A stretch of DNA of 13,885 bases from NCBI GenBank assembly GCA_026770585.1, contig MU647281.1, positions 80,665 to 94,549 on the forward strand. The letters run 5' to 3'. This document shows, one piece after another, positions 13,301-13,885 of this stretch. A program made the position numbers and the translations under genes. This stretch comes from Baffinella frigidus. Taxonomy: Eukaryota; Cryptophyceae; Cryptomonadales; Baffinellaceae. The notes under the pieces are model-generated. The model worked only from the letters and a program-made list of their open reading frames with translations, was not told the origin of the DNA and did no database searches. Positions within the stretch are counted from its first letter, which is position 1. Every line of letters starts with the position of its first letter.

Positions 13301-13789
13301 TACCAGGAATTTTCCCCATGTCTGCATTGAAAAGCCTGGACTCGGTGCCTCTCCAAGGTTGTACGCCGTATGCAACACTGTCGCTGCTCCCCCCCACGCC
13401 AGGGGACTCGAAACATCCACTTTTGACATCTTTCGAGGGAAACCCCTTGAATACTTAAGTCAACTACGGAAAGTTGTAGGGTCGTTTTGTTTGTTAGGGG
13501 GCAAGTTGAAGGTCTTCCGGAGGTTGACTGAAGGTTTTTGTTTGGCATTACTAAAAAAAATATTTGGCGTTACTCAAAGTTTTTGTTTGGCATTACTCAA
13601 AGTTTTTGTTTGGCATTACTAAAAGATTTTGTTTGGCATTACTCAAAGTTTTTGTTTGGCATTGCCAAAAGTTTTTGTTTGGCATTACTAAAGGTTTTTG
13701 CTTGGCAGGAGTACCTGAAAGACTTCACCTACTACAAACTCTCGAACCTCGACAACCGCATCAGCGACCCCGACCAGCTCCTCACCCAG
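4312..13789 (+). CDS. ABCD3/PMP70-type half-ABC transporter, N-terminal six exons
   Basis: Joining 4312-4392, 4502-4708, 5275-5330, 9368-9478, 12630-12690 and 13709-13789 gives 597 nt, or 199 codons without a stop; every intron is GT-AG. Joined blocks match the family in order: a short hydrophobic N-terminus ending YRRKK; GIDRVFLQRIAKLLPILVPG then FCKEAFYLAL; LMIIRTLCDVWQIRNG; TSIESSII; FAAAMLPIALVNNMLRYGLN; EIALCFRARLSRHLYKEYLK; DFTYYKLSNLDNRISDPDQL ending LTQ. ABCD3 (PMP70) proteins are peroxisomal half-transporters that dimerise and import acyl-CoA or branched-chain substrates; this fits ABCD3 better than ABCD1 by CDVW-x-I-x-NG, LVNN and YGLNE. This is only the first third: later helices, Walker A and B and the signature lie to the right. 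Total introns here are about 8.9 kb. No rival family fits as well. Confidence 0.88.
4502..4708 (+). CDS. ABCD gene, exon 2
   Basis: 69 codons, acceptor GGCACAG|GAT, donor CTG|GTACGC. A variable Ser/Ala/Lys-rich linker leads into GIDRVFLQRIAKLLPILVPG and FCKEAFYLAL, the membrane-proximal motif and start of helix 1 in ABCD proteins. An alternative acceptor at GGCAG (4495) would add two codons in the same frame. Intron 1 is only 109 nt and contains no foldback. Confidence 0.85.
4809..4940. repeat. Foldback in intron 2 with degenerate family A core
   Basis: GCAAGCTAACGCC at 4809-4821 pairs with GGCGTTAGCTTTTTGC at 4925-4940. The interior (about 4829-4876) holds GCCTACGGATTGCCTACGG, a decayed version of the family A arm. 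Confidence 0.6.
5071..5243. repeat. Foldback element family E, copy 2
   Basis: Left end CCACCAGCCCTGGGAGGTGG with CTCACATTGTGGTCTGG; right end CCAGACCACAATTTGAGCCA with CCTCCAAGGGCTAGTGG. The central palindrome ACACCCCAGATCTGGGGTGT is at 5132-5151. It ends 31 nt before the exon 3 acceptor. Confidence 0.8.
5275..5330 (+). CDS. ABCD gene, exon 3 (56-nt microexon)
   Basis: Encodes VAGLMIIRTLCDVWQIRN plus GG of a Gly codon. Acceptor CCCGGGGACAG|GTT, donor AACGG|GTACGC. It aligns residue for residue with the helix 1 end of ABCD3, where the family has RTYCDVW-x-IQNG. Phase 0 in and phase 2 out matches exon 2 before and exon 4 after (GG|G = Gly). It is too short for ORF-based calling. Confidence 0.88.
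5346..5498. repeat. Long hairpin with 63-bp arms
   Basis: Arms 5346-5408 and 5436-5498 are complementary over CTAGCTCTGTCCCACTTCG, onward through a C8/G9 tract to CTCAGGT, with very few mismatches. It starts 15 nt after the exon 3 donor. Confidence 0.92.
5597..5787. repeat. Foldback, single copy
   Basis: CCACGCCAGGTCATAAATGG at 5597-5616 pairs perfectly with CCATTTATGACCTGGCGTGG at 5768-5787. The interior includes a second weak hairpin around GTGTTTCGTGG and GGAAACA. Confidence 0.8.
5851..6140. repeat. Compound inverted pair of family F elements
   Basis: A reverse-orientation copy (5851-5992, from CCACACAGCGGACTTCGAAG to GGCCCGATATGGGCCGAAAT) faces a forward copy (about 6041-6140, ATATCGGGCCACCTTTCCG onward). 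Each has GGATAAGGTAACGGAAAGGT or its complement. Together they form a palindrome of about 250 bp around a 48-nt centre. Confidence 0.8.
6174..6294. repeat. Hairpin with about 45-bp arms
   Basis: ACAGGGGTACCTCGCTCATA through a C10 tract to CTAGGACC (6174-6218) pairs with its complement at 6251-6294. The loop carries CCTCGCCATAGGCTTACTGT, a trace of the family A/F core. It abuts a family A copy with no spacer. Confidence 0.9.
6294..6460. repeat. Foldback element family A, copy 3
   Basis: From AGGCTAACGTCCTGAAAACC to GGTTTTTAGGACGTTGCTCT. The left arm has GGGTTTTTACGCC where other copies have GGGTAGTTAGGCC. It is joined directly to a hairpin on each side. Confidence 0.85.
6461..6580. repeat. 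Foldback, single copy
   Basis: TCTGTTGGG...CGAACTC...GAAACAATGCCA (6461-6494) pairs with TGGCATTGTTTC...GTTCGAGGCCCACAGA (6546-6580). Its left end touches family A copy 3. Confidence 0.7.
6679..6828. repeat. Family F element, copy 2
   Basis: Starts CCACACAGCGGGCTACCAAG and runs through GGCCACCTTTCCGTTACCTT and CCTACGGGTTGCCTACCGTA to CCCCTTCGAAG. The right terminal repeat is lost where a family B element begins, so one inserted into or replaced the end of the other. Confidence 0.8.
6828..6906. repeat. Foldback element family B, copy 2
   Basis: AAGTCAACTCCCCTTCAAAT, TGTCAACTT and GCGTAGAG on the left; AATAAGTTGATGAATTTG and AATGGACTT on the right. The loop motif GCGTAGAG(T)AAAGAATAAG is shared with copy 3. 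Confidence 0.75.
6967..7146. repeat. Long hairpin with about 73-bp arms
   Basis: GCTAGAGCGCTTGCGGG through TTTTCAGAAATTCAGAGAAT to GTACCAG (6967-7039) pairs with 7073-7146 with a few mismatches. The loop contains CCAGGACGTGAC. Confidence 0.92.
7174..7338. repeat. Foldback element family A, copy 4
   Basis: CATAGGCTGACGGCCTGAAA to TTTCAGGCCGTTACCCTATT. The arms differ from the other copies by an inserted AGGACCTCC block that is present in both arms, so pairing is kept. The flanks read ACGTT on both sides, a possible 5-bp target duplication. Confidence 0.85.
7361..7481. repeat. Foldback, single copy
   Basis: GAGTATTCAAGTTGAATACG with ATC at the left end pairs with GATCGTATTCAAGTCGAATA with CTC at the right end. 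The arms themselves contain a GTATTCAA/TTGAATAC palindrome, giving nested pairing options. Confidence 0.8.
7521..7713. repeat. Foldback element family E, copy 3
   Basis: CCCACCAGCCCTCACGGGGG ACCAAAT at the left end against ATTTGGTCTCACCGTGAGGG TTGGTGG at the right end. The central CCAGATCTGG palindrome of the other copies is missing. Confidence 0.7.
7761..7912 (+). repeat. Degenerate TTTAGGG telomere-like tracts in intron 3
   Basis: Two tracts, about 7761-7827 (GGTTGAGGGTTTTAGGG-type) and 7855-7912 (clean TTTAGGG runs). They are separated by 27 bp of unrelated sequence. The orientation is opposite to the CCCTAAA tracts in intron 4. Exons lie on both sides, so this is interstitial and not a chromosome end. 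Confidence 0.85.
7978..8120. repeat. Foldback, single copy
   Basis: TCAGAGGAGACCCAAGAA at the left pairs with TTGGGTTAGATCTCCTCTGA at the right, with mismatches. The interior has repeated ATTTCTCCTATG-like units. Confidence 0.6.
8193..8354. repeat. Family F element, copy 3 (most complete)
   Basis: Terminal inverted repeats CCACACAGCGGGCTTCGAAG and CTTTGAAGTCCGCTGTGTGG. The interior carries GGCCCAAATCGGGCC, CCACCTTTCCGTTACCTTAT and CCTACGGGTTGCCTACCGTA. It serves as the reference for the other family F copies; 162 bp with no coding capacity. Confidence 0.85.
8397..8630. repeat. Foldback with nested inner hairpin
   Basis: ACCCGCACCCGGA pairs perfectly with TCCGGGTGCGGGT at the ends. Inside, 8453-8502 forms a second hairpin, TGAAGAGCCACGTGTTTTC against GAAAACACGTGGCCCTTCA. 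Confidence 0.75.
8645..8727. repeat. Foldback element family G, copy 1
   Basis: GGAAACCTTTTC pairs with GAAAAGGTTCC. The interior GTTTCAGTGAAAATTACTAC and ACACGTTTGCTTT recurs at 11230-11314. It ends about 8 bp before an exon 4 acceptor fragment. Confidence 0.75.
8735..8778 (+). pseudogene. Exon 4 acceptor-side fragment a
   Basis: GCGCAG|GACGTCGATTGAGAG through ATCATCACGCGGGACTCCG matches the first 38 nt of exon 4 with one clear mismatch (ATTGAG for ATCGAG) and drift at the end. It is cut off by a hairpin starting at 8779. Confidence 0.85.
8779..8864. repeat. Hairpin between exon 4 fragments
   Basis: CGTGGGAATTTCAGAACGCG (8779-8798) and CGTTTCGTTTT pair with AAAACGAAACG and CGCGTTCTGAAATTCCCACG, one mismatch in about 31 bp. 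It separates fragments a and b. Confidence 0.9.
8875..8931 (+). pseudogene. Exon 4 acceptor-side fragment b
   Basis: GCGTGGCCAG|GACGTCGATC through GCCAAGGGCTTCC. It is identical over all 57 bp to fragment c. It includes ten intron bases before the acceptor and 47 exon bases, and is interrupted by a family A element. Confidence 0.9.
8932..9100. repeat. Foldback element family A, copy 5, flanked by 57-bp direct repeats
   Basis: Arms GGGTAGTTAAGCCTACGG and GCCTACGGTATTGCC against the complement near 9040-9080. The element lies between two identical 57-bp segments that span the exon 4 acceptor, as expected if the target was duplicated on insertion. Confidence 0.9.
9101..9170 (+). pseudogene. Exon 4 acceptor-side fragment c
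   Basis: Identical to fragment b over 9101-9157. After GGGCTTCC it continues TCACGTGCATCATGAG, where the real exon has GCAAGTACATCATCCG, so exon similarity may fade out over about ten more bases. Confidence 0.88.
9171..9367. other. Spacer before exon 4
   Basis: No clear foldback arms found. It holds a T9 run and an ATATACGTATAT palindrome near 9257, and ends with the acceptor CCCCTGTGCAG. Confidence 0.4.
9368..9478 (+). CDS. ABCD gene, exon 4
   Basis: 111 nt, completing a Gly codon, then TSIESSIITRDAKGFRKYII and RFAAAMLPIALVNNMLR. Acceptor TGTGCAG|GAC, donor CTCCG|GTACCA. It aligns with the ABCD3 segment from IESGII to LVNNFLK, including helix 2. It is the only one of seven similar segments that runs unbroken from acceptor to donor. 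Confidence 0.9.
9484..9625. repeat. Minisatellite at the start of intron 4
   Basis: Five units of GGAATTTGCGTAGTAATT with variable spacers, beginning six bases after the exon 4 donor. One more unit (GGAATGTGCGTAGTAATTTA) follows fragment e at 9928, so the unit is part of the ancestral intron start. Confidence 0.85.
9644..9720 (+). pseudogene. Exon 4 donor-side fragment d
   Basis: GGGCTTCCGCAAGTACATGA onward to CTCCG|GTACT matches the last 71-72 nt of exon 4 with seven differences: four synonymous, three conservative replacements (I to M, F to C, V to I). The reading frame is open. A family D element follows. Confidence 0.9.
9740..9862 (+). repeat. Dispersed repeat family D, copy 2
   Basis: GAGTTCCTTTC, palindrome CCCCGGATATCCGGGG (9752-9767), GGACTGTATCCGTGAA, GTGGCTGCCAAGTGG. 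It sits exactly between exon 4 fragments d and e. Confidence 0.8.
9863..9950 (+). pseudogene. Exon 4 donor-side fragment e
   Basis: ACATTATTCGCTGCGCGGCC onward to CTCCG|GTACTGCAGG matches the last 56 nt of exon 4, plus about 28 intron bases that include a GGAATGTGCGTAGTAATT unit. It is closer to fragment d (four differences) than to exon 4 (eight). Confidence 0.9.
9951..10078. other. Intron 4 spacer
   Basis: AT-rich then mixed sequence with no hairpin or family recognised. It separates fragments e and f. Confidence 0.35.
10079..10112 (+). pseudogene. Exon 4 donor-side fragment f
   Basis: TGCCCATCGCCCTGGTCAAC to CTCCG|GTAGGG matches the last 31 nt of exon 4 with one synonymous change (CTG for CTT). 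It is the shortest donor-side fragment and the farthest from the exon. Confidence 0.85.
10218..10510. repeat. Nested foldbacks around a family F remnant
   Basis: ACTCTCCAGAGCAT (10218-10231) pairs with ATGCTCTGGAGAGT (10497-10510). Inside it GCATCTTTCTGCTC (10370-10383) pairs with GAGCAGAAAGATGC (10486-10499). The core 10386-10452 is a reverse-oriented family F remnant (CCTACGGATAAGGTAACGGA). Confidence 0.7.
10624..10835. repeat. Foldback with perfect 20-bp inner cruciform
   Basis: Outer arms GTACCACTCGAGGCTAGAAA TGGGAC (10624-10649) and complement at 10810-10835. Inner stem TTGGTCACGTATCTGACAGA (10697-10716) pairs perfectly with 10719-10738, with a two-nucleotide loop. Confidence 0.92.
10844..10993. 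repeat. Foldback, single copy
   Basis: ATTTCATCTCG AAAGATAACT and AATCAGTTCC on the left pair with GGAACTGATT, AGTTATCTT and CGAGATGAAAT on the right. The interior has several CTAATTA motifs. Confidence 0.85.
11032..11186. repeat. Foldback element family B, copy 3
   Basis: Outer TTATCTCAAA / TTTGAGATAA, then CCAGAAGT / ACTTCTAG, then AAAGTCAATTCC, ACAAATCCGTCAACTTAT and their complements around GCGTAGAGTAAAGAATAAG. The best-preserved family B copy. Confidence 0.88.
11230..11314. repeat. Foldback element family G, copy 2
   Basis: GGTAACCTTTTCAATTT, GTTTCAGTGAAAATTA and ACACGTTTGCTTTGATATTA match copy 1 at 8645-8727 closely in order and spacing. The right arm is more decayed. Confidence 0.75.
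11412..11563. repeat. Foldback, single copy
   Basis: ATTGGCCTTTTCTTAAA (11412-11428) pairs perfectly with TTTAAGAAAAGGCCAAT (11547-11563). An inner GTCACGTC / GATGTGAC hairpin surrounds CCCCGGGG. It touches the next foldback at 11567. Confidence 0.85.
11567..11702. repeat. Foldback element family B, copy 4 (recombinant)
   Basis: Arms CTGCCAGGGCGGAG / CTCCGCCCTGGCAG enclose the family B motifs AGTCAACTCACC and GGTGAATTGACT. The outer arms are not found in other family B copies. Confidence 0.8.
11752..11879 (+). repeat. Dispersed repeat family D, copy 3
   Basis: GAGTTCCTTTC, palindrome CCCCGGATATCCGGGG (11765-11780), ATGGATAAGATTCTAG, GATGGACTGTATTCGTGAAG and GTGGCTGCTAAGTGG. No exon 4 fragment is adjacent here. 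Confidence 0.8.
11902..12070. repeat. Foldback element family A, copy 6
   Basis: CATAGCACAACGTGATGAAA to GTTTCAGTCCGTTACTTGAT. The arms are more diverged than other copies (CAGTATTGTC, CTGAGTCAATACC), suggesting greater age. Confidence 0.85.
12127..12349 (-). repeat. CCCTAAA telomere-like array 1
   Basis: Degenerate CCCTAAA with CCCTACA, CCCTGAA and CCCGAAG variants, ending just before exon 5 fragment a. On the minus strand it reads TTTAGGG. Confidence 0.9.
12350..12379 (+). pseudogene. Exon 5 acceptor-side fragment a
   Basis: CATGGGTGCAG|ATACGGTCTG AACAAGATC matches the first 19 nt of exon 5 (three to four differences; YGLN kept, then a stop at once). Telomere-like sequence follows immediately. 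Confidence 0.8.
12380..12497 (-). repeat. CCCTAAA-like array 2
   Basis: Runs of ACTAAAC, CCCTCAG and CCTGAAA between exon 5 fragments a and b. Confidence 0.85.
12498..12530 (+). pseudogene. Exon 5 acceptor-side fragment b
   Basis: CGGAATGCGTGTAG|ATACGAG CTGAGCGAGATC. The intron part (CGGAATGCGTGTAG) matches that of fragment a (CGGCATGGGTGCAG). The exon part again ends after GAGATC. Confidence 0.8.
12531..12629 (-). repeat. CCCTAAA-like array 3 carrying the exon 5 acceptor
   Basis: ACTAAACACTAAGCCC to CCCTAAACCCTGAACCCTAG. The final CCCTAG supplies the AG acceptor of exon 5. Confidence 0.85.
12630..12690 (+). CDS. ABCD gene, exon 5
   Basis: 61 nt. With CG from exon 4 it reads RYGLNEIALCFRARLSRHLY then K, matching the YGLNELKLCFR-x-RL-x-x-YLY segment of ABCD3 between helices 2 and 3. 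Acceptor ACCCTAG|ATAC, donor AAG|GTCTGT, phase 0 out. Confidence 0.88.
12691..12951. other. Start of intron 5
   Basis: No exon seen. Two TTAATTAGGGCC units (about 12790 and 12813) and two ATCTGTCAACTTTGG units (about 12910-12939) are the only short repeats noticed. Confidence 0.45.
12952..12981 (+). pseudogene. Exon 5 donor-side fragment c
   Basis: GGCCGCCTGGCCCGGCATTT CTACAAG|GTTGTACG. Read in the exon frame it gives RLARHFYK against RLSRHLYK. Of the differences from CTA onward, four are synonymous and two are replacements. An intron segment with GTTGTACGCC and TGCAACACT follows. Confidence 0.65.
13080..13303. repeat. Longest hairpin, about 104-bp arms
   Basis: GTAGAGCGTTTGCGGTAATT through TTTCCCGGTTTTCCGGTTTT and ATAGGACGTGACA to GGTAC (13080-13183) pairs with 13200-13303. 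There are only scattered mismatches and a 16-nt loop. It lies between exon 5 fragments c and d. Confidence 0.95.
13334..13357 (+). pseudogene. Exon 5 donor-side fragment d
   Basis: GCCTGGACTCGGTGCCTCTC CAAG|GTTGTACGCC resembles fragment c in both exon and intron parts (GTTGTACGCC then TGCAACACT in both). It is decayed further, with one added base in the exon part. Confidence 0.6.
13529..13708 (+). repeat. 23-bp minisatellite ending in the exon 6 acceptor
   Basis: About eight units of TCAAAGTTTTTGTTTGGCAT with TAC. The last unit reads GTTTTTGCTTGGCAG, so its T-rich tract and terminal AG form the polypyrimidine tract and acceptor of exon 6. Confidence 0.9.
13709..13789 (+). CDS. ABCD gene, exon 6
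   Basis: 27 codons, EYLKDFTYYKLSNLDNRISD then PDQLLTQ, acceptor TTGGCAG|GAG, donor CCCAG|GTGCAC. The TYYK-x-x-NLDNRI-x-(N/D)PDQLLTQ block is the most diagnostic loop of the ABCD family, and NLDNRI is the ABCD3 form. The family continues D-V-E-K-F, expected on the next exon. Confidence 0.93.
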
Positions 13790-13791
13790 GT

Positions 13792-13885
13792 GCACCCTAC
13801 ACCCTACACCCTACACCCTACACCCTACACCCTACACCCTACACCCTACACCCTACACCCTACACCCTACACCCTACACCCTGCA
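13792..13885 (-). repeat. CCCTACA array at the start of intron 6
   Basis: About 13 units of the 7-bp repeat CCCTACA, a telomere-unit variant, starting directly after the donor GTG and running to the window edge with almost no variation. Confidence 0.95.

Noticed and set aside
12881-13458. Plus-strand open frames of 149 and 93 codons and minus-strand ones of 113 and 78
   Set aside because: They translate the two arms of the 104-bp hairpin, and similar peptides appear on both strands.
1-13885. tRNA, rRNA or other structured RNA gene
   Set aside because: No cloverleaf with conserved TTCRANY and acceptor pairing, and no rRNA core motif, was seen by eye; all strong hairpins are simple inverted repeats. 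A covariance-model scan would settle it.

Overview
The window is nuclear DNA from a eukaryote, most likely a protist or microalga. It holds small GC-rich exons with GT-AG introns, several kilobases of AT-richer intron packed with foldback (MITE-like) elements, and degenerate TTTAGGG/CCCTAAA tracts. That telomere unit occurs in plants, green algae, chromerids and dinoflagellates, so it does not fix the lineage. I see no bacterial operon, rRNA, tRNA or CRISPR array.

Two divergent, intron-split genes can be reconstructed. On the minus strand (3927 down to 1673) a Pro/Ser/Gly-rich N-terminal exon splices in frame over a 1.8-kb intron to an exon encoding most of a bacterial-type SH3 (SH3b) domain; its 3' end was not found. 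On the plus strand (4312 to 13789) six exons of 81, 207, 56, 111, 61 and 81 nt join, all GT-AG and all in phase, into 199 codons matching the N-terminal part of a peroxisomal ABCD3/PMP70-type half-ABC transporter. The rest of the transmembrane domain and the ATPase domain lie beyond the right edge. About 380 bp between the two start codons is a candidate bidirectional promoter.

Everything else is repeat. Introns 3, 4 and 5 of the transporter (about 4.0, 3.2 and 1.0 kb) and the minus-strand intron are tiled with inverted-repeat elements, often end to end. At least seven families (called A to G here) recur, plus single-copy hairpins with arms up to about 104 bp. None carries a recognisable transposase.

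The most striking feature is at exons 4 and 5. Upstream of each real exon lie partial copies containing the splice acceptor and the exon's 5' part; downstream lie partial copies containing the exon's 3' part and the splice donor. The copies keep intron bases across the splice junction, so they are DNA-level duplications, and they are separated by foldback elements or telomere-like or minisatellite tracts. One foldback (A5) is flanked by a perfect 57-bp direct repeat spanning the exon 4 acceptor. The simplest reading is repeated insertion at exon edges with long target duplications. Each event regenerates a complete exon and converts the inserted DNA plus an exon fragment into new intron. This may be a mechanism of intron growth, or of tolerating insertions.
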